From: Jiangella endophytica | Lineage (GTDB): Bacteria; Actinomycetota; Actinomycetes; Jiangellales; Jiangellaceae | Length of the DNA: 64,000 nt | Direction: 5' to 3' | Assembly: GCF_003427025.1 (NCBI RefSeq) | Contig: NZ_QVAI01000013.1 | Coordinates: forward strand, 124,001-188,000 | Notes under the pieces: model-generated | What the model was told of the DNA's origin: nothing | What the model saw: only the letters and a program-made list of their open reading frames with translations | The model's database searches: none | Translations under genes and position numbers: made by a program | Shown here: one piece after another, positions 35,235-43,751 of the stretch | Layout: each line of letters opens with the position of its first letter | Numbering within the stretch: position 1 is the stretch's first letter

Positions 35235-36398
35235 GTGAAGACATGGATGCTGCTGTTGACGGTCGTCGCTCTGGTCACGGCCGGGTGCGCGGGAGACGCG
35301 CGCCCGGACGCCGGCGCCGCGGCACCACCGGCGGGTGCCGTGGCGCCGGTGGTGAAGACCGGTGCGACGACGGGTTCAGGGTCACCCCCGTGGCCGCTTC
35401 CGGTCGAGGTCACGCCGGGCGCTGCGGTGCTGGTGCGGGCCGGCGGCGTCGGCGGGCTGGAGCCGTTGTCGCCGTCGCTGCGCCTGGTGACGCCGGCCGC
35501 CACGGTCACGGTGGAGGCAGCGGGCGGGAGGCAGCTCGGCGCCCGCACCGATCTCGTCGCGCGGGTGTGGCAAGTCCGGGTCACCGCTCCCCCGCCACTC
35601 GCTCCGCCGGCCGATCCGACCCGCGTCGGCGGCGGTCCGGACCGGACGCCTCGCGACGCCGCGACGACCCTCTGGCTCGACACCGGATCCGAACGGCTGC
35701 CGATCACCAGAGACGGCGTCGACGACCCGCTGGTGCTCCGCTGCGACGACCTGCCCTGTGGCGACCGTGCGCCCGAAGATCTCCTCCTGGTCTCCGCGAC
35801 CGCCGACGACGCCGAGACCGCGCTCATCGCCACCGTCGACGGCGCCGATCAGCGGCTCGATCTCCGCACCGGCCAGGTGACGTCGGCGGTGTCCCGGGTG
35901 GTCTACGACCGGCCGAGCGACGTGCCGGCGTCGCTCCCGGCCTGGCCGCCGCGGACCATCGCCGTCCGCACGAAGGCCCAGCTCGAGGTCGAGTTCGGTA
36001 CCGGCGCCGGCCACCTCGCCAGTGGCGGCCTCGACGTCGGCTACGGCGGCCGGGTCACCGCGGTGTTCCTCGCGCCGTTCGACCGGTTCGAGGGCTGGGC
36101 ACCGCCGGGGCACGCGTGGCTGATCGTCCGGGTCGACGATCACCTTCAGGCGCTCGCCAACCCCTCTTGGCGGGCCGAGCTCGATGCCGCCGCCAGCTGG
36201 ACCGTCATGCACGATGCCGGCCTCGCGATGCCCGCCTACCCGCCGACGCCGTCCGACGTTCTCGCCTTCCTCGTCCCCGACGACGTGGGCTCCGTGAGCC
36301 TCGCCTACCGCCCCACCGGCGCCGTCTCGCTCCCACCCGATGTGCGGTACGAGTTCCAGGCGCCTCAACCACTCACCGTCGAGATCCCACTGCCATGA
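35235..36398 (+). CDS. Predicted secreted lipoprotein of unknown function
   Basis: A 387-residue exported protein. The N-terminal MLLLTVVALVTAGCAGD gives a clear lipobox with Cys18 when the GTG at 35235 is used, then an Ala/Gly/Pro linker. The rest is a beta-rich region with regular hydrophobic strands (VTPGAAVLVRAGG, ATVTVEAAGG, GRVTAVFLAPFDRFEGWAPP) and a conserved pair RCDDLPCGD that may form a disulfide. No domain is recognised. It is divergent from acnA and convergent with the acyltransferase gene. Confidence 0.72.
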   Translation: MKTWMLLLTVVALVTAGCAGDARPDAGAAAPPAGAVAPVVKTGATTGSGSPPWPLPVEVTPGAAVLVRAGGVGGLEPLSPSLRLVTPAATVTVEAAGGRQLGARTDLVARVWQVRVTAPPPLAPPADPTRVGGGPDRTPRDAATTLWLDTGSERLPITRDGVDDPLVLRCDDLPCGDRAPEDLLLVSATADDAETALIATVDGADQRLDLRTGQVTSAVSRVVYDRPSDVPASLPAWPPRTIAVRTKAQLEVEFGTGAGHLASGGLDVGYGGRVTAVFLAPFDRFEGWAPPGHAWLIVRVDDHLQALANPSWRAELDAAASWTVMHDAGLAMPAYPPTPSDVLAFLVPDDVGSVSLAYRPTGAVSLPPDVRYEFQAPQPLTVEIPLP

Positions 36399-36594
36399 CT
36401 GCCCCTGATGTCCCGCCATTGCCGTCGCCAGCCGGTTCCGCCGCGCGGGCATGCCGCGGGATCGATCGGTCAGGTGCCGGCGCACAGCCGCCGGCTACAC
36501 CCGTTGCTCGTCCGATCGTCCGCCGGCCCGATCCACCTGTGACACCGGAGCACACAACCGACACGCCCGCCGTCTCAACGACCACCCACCACCG

Positions 36595-37896
36595 TCACCG
36601 GTTCGCACGTCGGTTCGCACGTCGGCTCGCACCGCGGAGCCGCGCCATGAGCACCGCTACTGCAGCCAGCACCATCGTCAGGGCCATCAACCACGGCGGT
36701 CGGGTGAGCCACCAGGTCATGGAGCCCGGCTGCGGCGGGACCTGCCCGGTGGCGAGCAGTGCCCCGAAGGCGACCACCAGCACCAGGAGGTGCCACAGGT
36801 ACACCGTCATGGCCACCGAGCCGAACCGCACCACCGCCGCCCAGGGCCCAGGTCGCCGCAGCCAGCGCTCCAGGCGTCGCCGAGCCAGCAGCATGGCGGC
36901 GCCCTGGCCGATGCTCAGGACGAGCACGCAGACGGTCGGCGGCGACATGTTCGACAGCTGCCCGGGCAGGCCCACCATGCTGACCGGGTACGGGCCGGGG
37001 CCGGTCAGCAGCACCAGCGCGACCACGGCCGCCGTCAGCACCACCCACAGCCGACGCCGCGCCACCGCCGCGAACCGGCCGTCGCCGTACCAGACGCCCA
37101 GGTGATGGGCGAAGAGCCACACCAGCGCCAGGTTGGCTGCCGTCACCCCGGAGGGCCCGCCGGTGAGCCGCACCGCGTCCACGACCATCGCGCCCACCAC
37201 CAGCCCGGCGAGGACCGTCCGGGGCGCCGCCGAGTGCCATCGCAGAAGCACCGGCGCGATCGCGATGATCCCGGTGTAGACCGCCAGGAACCACAGCGGC
37301 TGCAGCAGCAGCACCGCCAGCCGCACGGCGCCGCCGGTGGGCAGGCCGGCCGCGAATGCCGCCAGACCGATCAGCGGGACAGCCGGAAGGAACCACGGCA
37401 CCGGACGCCACAGCCGGGTCAGCCTCGACCGCACGAACGCCACATGGCCGCCGCCGGCCGCGACGGTGCGCCGCCAGACCGTCAGGTTCGCGAAGCCGCC
37501 GGCCATGAAGAACAACGGCATCACCTGCAGCACCCACGTCGCCGGGCGCAGGGCGGTCAGCTCGGCGAGCGCGTTCTCCGGGATCACCCGGCCGTCCGCC
37601 GACACGGACACCGACGCCATCAGCCAATGACCGAGCACCACCACCGCCAGGCTCGCCGCCCGGACCGCGTCGACGAGCCGATCCCGCGCCGACCCGGAAC
37701 CCGAGCCCGGCGCGTCCGGCTGCGCTCCGGCGGTCACTGCCGCAGCGGGCGTCGATGCGCCAGACGTGGCGACGACGGACGCCGCGCCGGCCGCCGCGCC
37801 GGCCGCCGCACCGGCCGCCAGGGCCGGGGCCAGGGCGGAGGCCGGGGCTGGGTCCCGGACGGAGGCTGGGGCCGGGACCGCGTCGCGGGGCGTCAC
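36595..37896 (-). CDS. Acyltransferase family 3 (OafA/YrhL-like) membrane protein
   Basis: A 433-residue integral membrane O-acyltransferase-type protein. Residues 1 to about 70 are a low-complexity Ala/Pro cytoplasmic extension; the acyltransferase-3 domain then starts with RDRLVDAVRAASLAVVVLGHW, whose His is the usual catalytic position, and continues through about ten hydrophobic segments to a basic tail. Such enzymes acylate sugars, lipids or glycans of the envelope. Its GTG overlaps the stop of the phospholipase-like gene by 4 nt (GTGA), so they are made together. Acyl transfer onto a product of the neighbouring phospholipase is an attractive inference. Confidence 0.85.
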   Translation of the reverse strand: MTPRDAVPAPASVRDPAPASALAPALAAGAAAGAAAGAASVVATSGASTPAAAVTAGAQPDAPGSGSGSARDRLVDAVRAASLAVVVLGHWLMASVSVSADGRVIPENALAELTALRPATWVLQVMPLFFMAGGFANLTVWRRTVAAGGGHVAFVRSRLTRLWRPVPWFLPAVPLIGLAAFAAGLPTGGAVRLAVLLLQPLWFLAVYTGIIAIAPVLLRWHSAAPRTVLAGLVVGAMVVDAVRLTGGPSGVTAANLALVWLFAHHLGVWYGDGRFAAVARRRLWVVLTAAVVALVLLTGPGPYPVSMVGLPGQLSNMSPPTVCVLVLSIGQGAAMLLARRRLERWLRRPGPWAAVVRFGSVAMTVYLWHLLVLVVAFGALLATGQVPPQPGSMTWWLTRPPWLMALTMVLAAVAVLMARLRGASRRANRRANR

Positions 37897-38537
37897 CGCG
37901 ATGCCCGCGGCCGAAAGCGGTGGATCACCGAGGGACCGGCGGCGGCGCCGAGGATGAGGACGCCCGAGACGAGATACGGCCAGACGGGTTCGGCGCCCGG
38001 ATTGCCGAACCCCTGCCGCCACGAGTTGAACCCGACGGCACCGGTCGTCACGCGGGCGAGCGCCGCGCAACCGGCCCCACCGTCGGTCTCGGCGCAGCGC
38101 TCCCGCAGGTCTGCGGCGAATCGTCCGTCGATCGCCCGGCGCGCCCACGGCCCCAGCTCGCCGCCCTTCGCCGTCGCGTAGCGGAGAAGGTCGTAGCCGA
38201 GGTCGTGCGACCGGCACGCCCGGCCGAAGGCGTACGTGGTGTCGCCCAGCCACGAACAGCCGCCGTCCGGATCGATCAGGTGCGCCGAGCCGTCCGGGTC
38301 GGTCACCGGCACCGGCCGATAGCCCATGACCTCGGCGAAATCCGCGGGGAGCCCCGCCGCGAGGTCACCGCCAGCGCCACCAGCGCCGCCCGAGCCGCCT
38401 GGCCGGGCGGTGAGAACGGCGACCGCGTGGGCGGCGGGCTCGTTCTCCGGAGCGGCCGGCGACACCACCTGTCCGGCTCCGGTCAACGCGAACGACGCGA
38501 GTATTGCGGCCGCGATCAGTCCGATGCGATTCCTCAT
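37893..38537 (-). CDS. Secreted phospholipase A2-like protein
   Basis: A 214-residue exported protein. The signal peptide covers about 1-24 (IGLIAAAILASFALTGAG). The core resembles the bacterial/fungal phospholipase A2 family: CSWLGDTTYAFGRACRSHDLGYDLLRY contains the catalytic His111-Asp112 dyad flanked by Cys94 and Cys108, as in Streptomyces PLA2 (shown here in two parts: residues 94-107 and 108-120). A hydrophobic segment at about 190-205 and a basic tail FRPRASR may anchor it in the membrane, which is unusual for this family. It overlaps the downstream acyltransferase gene and is divergent from a two-component system. Confidence 0.82.
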   Translation of the reverse strand: MRNRIGLIAAAILASFALTGAGQVVSPAAPENEPAAHAVAVLTARPGGSGGAGGAGGDLAAGLPADFAEVMGYRPVPVTDPDGSAHLIDPDGGCSWLGDTTYAFGRACRSHDLGYDLLRYATAKGGELGPWARRAIDGRFAADLRERCAETDGGAGCAALARVTTGAVGFNSWRQGFGNPGAEPVWPYLVSGVLILGAAAGPSVIHRFRPRASR

Positions 38538-38573
38538 GCCGCCGGACGCTAGGAACGCGGCCTCGGCGGATCG

Positions 38574-38623
38574 TCCCGCTAGGGAGCCAGGTTCGAGCTA
38601 CCCCGCTGGTATCCCCTGAGGGA
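38574..38623. promoter_or_regulatory. Paired TCCC-N4-GGGA palindromes, candidate response-regulator sites
   Basis: TCCC-GCTA-GGGA (38574-38585) and TCCC-CTGA-GGGA (38612-38623) have identical arms and centres 38 bp apart. Both lie in the 128-bp gap between the phospholipase and the histidine kinase genes. Duplicate operators of this symmetry are typical for NarL/LuxR-type regulators, one of which is encoded here. Confidence 0.5.
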
Positions 38624-38665
38624 CACCCCCGTAGTACGACGCGCCGCCGCGGCCGCCGCCCTAAT

Positions 38666-40756
38666 GTGAGTCGCGTGAACGGCGATCGGCGCACCGCCCG
38701 GTCGTGGCTGCCGTGGCTCGGCGCCGCGGCCGCGTTCGTCGTGACCCTGCAGACCGCCGGCGACGTACTGGACGTGCCGGTGAACGCCACGCCGCTGGTG
38801 GCGTTGGCCGCGGCGGCGCCACTCGGGCTGATCACGACGCTGCCGGCGCTCGGCTGGCTGCTGTCGGCCGGGTCCGCGCTGCTGGTGTCGCGCAGCTACG
38901 ACGTCATCGACGGCGACCCGTGGCCGTGGCCGACCGTGCACGGAGTGGTTTTGCTGGCGCTGCTGGTCGCGACGGGGCTGCAGCCACAGCCGTGGTCGCG
39001 CTCCCCCTGCGCCCCGGAGGACGAGGACGACGCGGACGACGCAAGCTCGCCGACCGGTGAAGGCGGCGCGGCCGCGACCACCGACGCCGACGGCCGACGC
39101 CGGCCGAAGCAGGGCCGGCGGCCACGGCGGCAGCAGCGGGCGGCGCGTGTGCTGGGCGATCTCGCCGTCCCCGTAGTGGCGACCGTCGCGACGGCGATCC
39201 TGTTCGCCGTCTCGGTGCCGGACGACCTGCGGACCGGCTGGGCGGTCGGCGCGGCGGTGTTCGGGGTGGCGGGGATGGTGGCCAGGCGCATCCCGCTGTT
39301 CCGGATCCGGCCGGCCGAGGCGCCGGTAGCGGCCGCCGACCTGCCTGCGCTGCTGCGCGCCGGGCTCACCGAGGTGGTGGCCGACTGGGGACCGCCGCCC
39401 GCCGCCGAGGCGAACGGGGTCGCGCCATGGGTGCGCCGGTACGTGCCGTGGGTGGCCGCGTTCGTCGTGTTCTGGACGGCGACCTCGACCGTGGAGGCGT
39501 CGGTCGACATCCATCCGCTGCTGGTGCCCGTGGTCGCGATGGCGATGGCGGTGCCGCTCGGGCTGGTCGACCGGTATCCACTGGTCGGCTGGCGCATCGC
39601 CACCGTCCTCGGCGTCGTGCTGGTGACGCTCGGCACGCCCAGCGACGGCGAGTACGACGGCGCCTGGCCGGTGATCTTCCAGTGGACCTGGCTCGTCACC
39701 GTGTTCTTCGTCGCCGTGCGGTACGACCGGTGGACGACGGTCTGCGCGTGGGCGATCACCGTCGCAGCCATGCTGACGGGCACGGGCGACGACGCCGGGA
39801 CGGCGGTCACGATGATCGTCGCGGTGACGGCGATCGCCGTCATCGGCGACCTCGTCCGTGCGCGTCGCAGCACCAGCCGCGACCTCGAGCGGCAGACCGA
39901 GCTCAGCGAGCTGGAGAAGGCTCGCCGCACCGTCCTGGAGGAACGCAGCCGCATCGCCCGCGACCTCCACGACGTCGTCGCCCACCACATGTCGCTGGTG
40001 GTCGTGCAGGCGGAGACCGCCCCGTACCGCATCGACGGACTGTCCGACGACGCGCTCGCCGAGTTCGCGTCGATCAGCGGCTCCGCCCGGCAGGCGTTGG
40101 ACGAGATCCGCGGCCTGCTCGGCGTGCTTCGCGGGACGGACGAGACGGTCGCGCTGGCGCCGCAGCCGGGTCTGGAGCAGCTCGCCGACCTGGTCGACGG
40201 CGCGCGGCGGCCGGGCGTGCCGGTGGAGCTGACGACGGCCGGGGCGCCGGCGACGGAGGTGTCGGCCGCGGTCGGGTTGTCGGCGTACCGCATCGTGCAG
40301 GAGTCGCTGGCCAACGCGGTCCGCCACGCGCCCGGCACCGAGGTGACGGTCGATGTGTTCTATACGCCGCGGTCGGTGGAGCTTCGCATCCGGAACACGG
40401 CGCCCGCGGCACCAACCGCACCGACGAAGACGAACGGGACGACCGCGTCGGGCGGGACGACCGGGGCGAACGGTCACGGGCTGCCTGGCATGCGGGAACG
40501 CGCGGCCGTCGTGGGCGGGACGGTGACGGCCGGGCCGACGGCGACTGGTGGGTTCGCCGTGACGGCGGTCCTGCCGTATCAGGCCGGCACGGTCGCGCCC
40601 AGCGACCCGGCCACGGCCACAGCCACGGCCGACCGCACCACCGCCGGCACCGATGCGGGCGAGGCGGCGACCGGCGGCCAGGCCGGCGCCGAGCGTGACC
40701 CGAACACCGACGAGCGCGCCGGCAGCGGCGCGGAGAACGAGGAAGCCGGCGGATGA
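38666..40756 (+). CDS. NarL-type sensor histidine kinase with duplicated membrane sensor module
   Basis: A 696-residue membrane kinase. A membrane module at about 13-104 (WLPWLGAAAAFVV...PLGLITTLPALGWLLSAGS) recurs at about 255-350 (YVPWVAAFVVFW...PLGLVDRYPLVGWRIATVLG), separated by a charged linker and two extra membrane segments. The HisKA_3 domain has ERSRIARDLHDVVAHHMS with phospho-acceptor His435, and a HATPase domain ends in GHGLPGMRERAAVVGGTV. An unstructured Thr/Ala-rich tail follows. GTG 38666 and GTG 38675 are both possible starts. The stop overlaps the response regulator gene (ATGA). Confidence 0.9.
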   Translation: MSRVNGDRRTARSWLPWLGAAAAFVVTLQTAGDVLDVPVNATPLVALAAAAPLGLITTLPALGWLLSAGSALLVSRSYDVIDGDPWPWPTVHGVVLLALLVATGLQPQPWSRSPCAPEDEDDADDASSPTGEGGAAATTDADGRRRPKQGRRPRRQQRAARVLGDLAVPVVATVATAILFAVSVPDDLRTGWAVGAAVFGVAGMVARRIPLFRIRPAEAPVAAADLPALLRAGLTEVVADWGPPPAAEANGVAPWVRRYVPWVAAFVVFWTATSTVEASVDIHPLLVPVVAMAMAVPLGLVDRYPLVGWRIATVLGVVLVTLGTPSDGEYDGAWPVIFQWTWLVTVFFVAVRYDRWTTVCAWAITVAAMLTGTGDDAGTAVTMIVAVTAIAVIGDLVRARRSTSRDLERQTELSELEKARRTVLEERSRIARDLHDVVAHHMSLVVVQAETAPYRIDGLSDDALAEFASISGSARQALDEIRGLLGVLRGTDETVALAPQPGLEQLADLVDGARRPGVPVELTTAGAPATEVSAAVGLSAYRIVQESLANAVRHAPGTEVTVDVFYTPRSVELRIRNTAPAAPTAPTKTNGTTASGGTTGANGHGLPGMRERAAVVGGTVTAGPTATGGFAVTAVLPYQAGTVAPSDPATATATADRTTAGTDAGEAATGGQAGAERDPNTDERAGSGAENEEAGG

Positions 40757-41418
40757 CGATACGTGTGCTGATCGTGGACGACCAGGCGATGGTGCGGGAG
40801 GGGTTCGGGGCACTGCTGGCCGCGCAGGACGACATCGACGTGGCCGGGAGCGCCGCCAACGGGGCCGAAGCGGTCGACGCGGTGTGGCGCAAGCAGCCCG
40901 ACGTCGTCCTGATGGACGTGCGGATGCCGGTGCTCGACGGGCTGGAGGCGACCCGGCGCATCCTCAAGGCGCCCGGTGACCGGCACCCGCGCGTCGTCAT
41001 GCTCACCACGTTCGACCTCGACGACTACGTGTACGAGGCGCTGCGGGCCGGCGCCAGCGGCTTCCTGCTCAAGGACGCGCCGGCGGCTGATCTCGTGCAC
41101 GCCGTCCGTGTGGTGGCGGCCGGCGACGCGTTGCTGGCGCCGTCGATCACGCGGACGCTGATCGCCGACTTCGCCCGTCGCCCGCAGCAGGACCGGCCCC
41201 GGCCGGAGCGGCTGCGAGTGCTGACGCCGCGGGAGACCGAGGTGCTCAAGCTCATCGCCGCCGGTCGGTCGAACGGCGAGATCGCCGAGCTGCTGGTGCT
41301 GGCCGAGCAGACCGTCAAGACGCACGTCGGGCGCATCCTGACGAAACTGGACCTCCGCGACCGCGCCCAGGCCGTCGTGATCGCGTACGAGACCGGGCTG
41401 GTGCAGCCCGGCGGCTGA
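40753..41418 (+). CDS. NarL/LuxR family response regulator
   Basis: A 221-residue response regulator and the partner of the kinase just upstream. The receiver domain has the acidic pair in VLIVDDQAMV, phospho-acceptor Asp55 in VVLMDVRMPVLDG and the conserved Lys in FLLKDAPAADL. The C-terminal helix-turn-helix is LTPRETEVLKLIAAGRSNGE followed by LAEQTVKTHVGRILTKL. It probably binds the paired TCCC-N4-GGGA palindromes upstream of the operon; that is inference. ATG 40753 overlaps the kinase stop. Confidence 0.95.
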   Translation: MTIRVLIVDDQAMVREGFGALLAAQDDIDVAGSAANGAEAVDAVWRKQPDVVLMDVRMPVLDGLEATRRILKAPGDRHPRVVMLTTFDLDDYVYEALRAGASGFLLKDAPAADLVHAVRVVAAGDALLAPSITRTLIADFARRPQQDRPRPERLRVLTPRETEVLKLIAAGRSNGEIAELLVLAEQTVKTHVGRILTKLDLRDRAQAVVIAYETGLVQPGG

Positions 41419-41432
41419 CGAATCATCGGACC

Positions 41433-41450
41433 CTGCCCGATTCCGGGCAG
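41433..41450 (+). terminator. Terminator of the two-component operon
   Basis: CTGCCCG-ATTC-CGGGCAG is a 7-bp hairpin followed by ATTCTTGG, and flanking GAATC/GATTC can extend the pairing. It lies 15 bp after the response regulator stop. Confidence 0.65.
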
Positions 41451-41478
41451 ATTCTTGGCAATCCGGCGCCCCGAAGGC

Positions 41479-41757
41479 ATGGTGGGACGCGTGACGCACA
41501 ACGCCGCGGATCTCGTCGAGCAGATCATCCGGACGACGGGGCTGCCGGCCGGCGAGGCGCGGCGGGTCGTCGCCGACGTCGCCGCGTACTTCTCCGAACA
41601 CGTCGAGGACTACGTGCGCAGGCGTCACCATGAGCTGCAACTGCGCGGTGGGAAGAACGAGGAGATCTTCGAGCGCATCCGCGCCGAACTGGCGCACCGT
41701 CCATTCCGCGCCCCCGAGCTGTCCGCACGGCAGCTGCGCCGCATCGTCTACGGCTGA
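41479..41757 (+). CDS. Small conserved helical protein of unknown function
   Basis: A 92-residue basic helical protein. It contains ADLVEQIIRTTGLPAGEARR, ADVAAYFSEHVEDYVRRRHH and a closing LSARQLRRIVYG. No family is recognised with certainty; the pattern resembles small actinobacterial proteins found upstream of glmS. Starts at ATG 41479 or GTG 41491 are both reasonable. It precedes glmS by 65 bp on the same strand and may be co-transcribed. Confidence 0.6.
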   Translation: MVGRVTHNAADLVEQIIRTTGLPAGEARRVVADVAAYFSEHVEDYVRRRHHELQLRGGKNEEIFERIRAELAHRPFRAPELSARQLRRIVYG

Positions 41758-41822
41758 CGCCGCCCCCTGGCCGCCCTGCGGCCCGCTGACCTGAACACGA
41801 GGCAACGAGAGGACACGCCACC

Positions 41823-43646
41823 ATGTGCGGAATCGTCGGATACGTCGGCGCGAAGCCGGCTGCCCCCATCCTGGTCGACGGCCTGGCGCGGCTGGAGTAC
41901 CGCGGCTACGACTCCGCCGGAGTCGCGGTCCTGGGCCCGAACGAGATCCGGCTGCATCGCGACGCCGTCCGGGTCCGCGAGCTGGAGGCGAGCCTGCCGA
42001 AGCGGTTCGGCGGCAAGGTCGGCATCGGCCACACCCGCTGGGCCACGCACGGCGTCCCGTCGCAGCGCAACGCCCACCCGCAGCTCAGCGCGGACGGCCG
42101 GGTCGCCGTCGTGCACAACGGCATCATCGACAACGCGGCCCAGCTGCGCACCGAGCTGACGGCGGACGGCGTCGAGCTGACGTCCGACACCGACACCGAG
42201 GTGCTGGCGCACCTGATCGCCCGGGCACAGAGCGGCAGCAGCACCCTCGAGGACGCCGTCCTCGCCACCCTCGACCGCATCGACGGCACCTACGGCATCG
42301 CCGTCGTCGACCAGGCGCACCCGGACCGCATCGTCGTCGCCCGCAACGGCAGCCCGATCATCCTCGGCATCGGCGACCGCGAGATGCACGTCGCCAGCGA
42401 CACCGCCGCCCTCGTCCGCTACACCAAGCAGGTCGTCCACCTCGACGACGGCGAGCTCGCCACGCTCAGGGCCGACGGCTACCAGACGTTCACCCGCGAC
42501 GCCCGCACCACGAAGACCGCGGTCACCGTCGACTGGGACACGTCGGACTACGGCACCGACGGTCACGAGCACTTCATGCACAAGGAGATCGCCGAGCAGC
42601 CCGACGCCGTCCGCCGCGTCCTCAAGGGCCGCCTGGACGAGCGCTTCCACACCGTCCGCCTCGGTGGTCTGGAGATGGACGCCCGGGAGCTCCGCGAGTT
42701 CCGCCGGGTCAAGATCCTCGGTTGCGGCTCGGCCTACTACGCGGGGCAGGCCGGCGCGCAGTTCATCGAGGAGGTCGCCCGCATCCCCGCCGACGCCGAG
42801 CCGGCGTCGGAGTTCCGCTACCGCAACCCGGTCATCGAGAAGGACACCCTGTACGTCGCGGTCAGTCAGTCCGGCGAGACGTACGACACGCTGGTCGCCG
42901 TCCAGGAGCTGAGGCGGAAGGGCGGCCGGGTGATCGGCCTGGTCAACGCGGTCGGGTCGAGCATCGCGCGGGAGTGCGACGGCGGCGTCTACCTGCACGC
43001 GGGCCCGGAGGTCGCGGTCGCGTCGACGAAGGCGCTGACGAACATGATGGTCGGGTTCGCGCTGCTCGGCCTGCATCTGGGCCGTATCCGCGACGTCTCG
43101 CCGGCCGACGGGCGCCGCCTCATCCAGGCGCTGCAGGAGCTGCCGGAGCAGATCGAGACGATCCTCGACGACGAGGCCCACCTGGCCGACGTCGCGAAAC
43201 AGCTCGCGCAGGCCCCCAGCCTGTTCTTCGTCGGGCGCACCCGCGGTTTCCCGGTCGCCCGCGAGGGCGCGCAGAAGCTCAAGGAGATCTCCTACCGGCA
43301 CGCCGAGGCCTACCAGACGTCCGAGCTGAAGCACGGCCCGCTCGCGCTGGTCGGCCCGGAACTGCCGACCGTCGCGATCGTCCCCGACGACGAGCTGCTC
43401 GACCGCAACCTCGGCGCGCTGCAGGAGATCACCGCGCGCTCCGGGCCGCTCGTGGTGGTGACGCACGACGGCGTCGCCCTCGGCGTCGCGGCCGCCCAGG
43501 TGATCACGGTGCCGAAGAGCGAGCCGGAGCTGGATCCGCTGCTGCTGACGATCCCGCTCCAGCTGCTCGCGTACCACGCCGCCCTGACGCTCGGCCACGA
43601 CGTCGACAAGCCGCGCAACCTGGCGAAATCGGTCACCGTCGAGTAG
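41823..43646 (+). CDS. glmS: Glutamine-fructose-6-phosphate aminotransferase (isomerizing)
   Basis: A 607-residue enzyme making glucosamine 6-phosphate from fructose 6-phosphate and glutamine for peptidoglycan. The N-terminal glutaminase domain begins MCGIVGYVG with catalytic Cys2, followed by LEYRGYDSAGVAV and GHTRWATHGVPS. Two SIS domains follow, with VSQSGETYDTL, EVAVASTKALTNM and the C-terminal KPRNLAKSVTVE. A GAGAGGA site precedes the ATG. No glmS ribozyme is visible upstream. A long nested hairpin at 43654-43745 follows the stop. Confidence 0.97.
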   Translation: MCGIVGYVGAKPAAPILVDGLARLEYRGYDSAGVAVLGPNEIRLHRDAVRVRELEASLPKRFGGKVGIGHTRWATHGVPSQRNAHPQLSADGRVAVVHNGIIDNAAQLRTELTADGVELTSDTDTEVLAHLIARAQSGSSTLEDAVLATLDRIDGTYGIAVVDQAHPDRIVVARNGSPIILGIGDREMHVASDTAALVRYTKQVVHLDDGELATLRADGYQTFTRDARTTKTAVTVDWDTSDYGTDGHEHFMHKEIAEQPDAVRRVLKGRLDERFHTVRLGGLEMDARELREFRRVKILGCGSAYYAGQAGAQFIEEVARIPADAEPASEFRYRNPVIEKDTLYVAVSQSGETYDTLVAVQELRRKGGRVIGLVNAVGSSIARECDGGVYLHAGPEVAVASTKALTNMMVGFALLGLHLGRIRDVSPADGRRLIQALQELPEQIETILDDEAHLADVAKQLAQAPSLFFVGRTRGFPVAREGAQKLKEISYRHAEAYQTSELKHGPLALVGPELPTVAIVPDDELLDRNLGALQEITARSGPLVVVTHDGVALGVAAAQVITVPKSEPELDPLLLTIPLQLLAYHAALTLGHDVDKPRNLAKSVTVE

Positions 43647-43653
43647 GCGTCCT

Positions 43654-43745
43654 GGAAATGATCACGTCAAGTAGGCGTTCGCCCGCTTCACCAGGAATGC
43701 ATGCCTGGTGAAGCGGGGACACCCCCACTCAACGTGATCATTTCC
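43654..43745. repeat. Nested extragenic palindrome after glmS
   Basis: Outer arms GGAAATGATCACGT and ACGTGATCATTTCC enclose an inner hairpin built on CCGCTTCACCAGG and CCTGGTGAAGCGG with an ATGCAT centre. The inner part recurs at 57733-57786 (AGGCGTTC-CCCGCTTCACCAGG-AATGCA), so it is a dispersed repeat. Between convergent glmS and the oxidoreductase it can also act as a terminator on both strands. Confidence 0.75.
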
Positions 43746-43751
43746 CCGGGG

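Noticed and set aside
38581-38610. tRNA T-loop-like GGTTCGAGCTACC
   Set aside because: No acceptor or anticodon stems can be formed around it.
41759-41822. glmS ribozyme upstream of glmS
   Set aside because: The 65-bp gap is too short for the ribozyme core and shows no matching structure.
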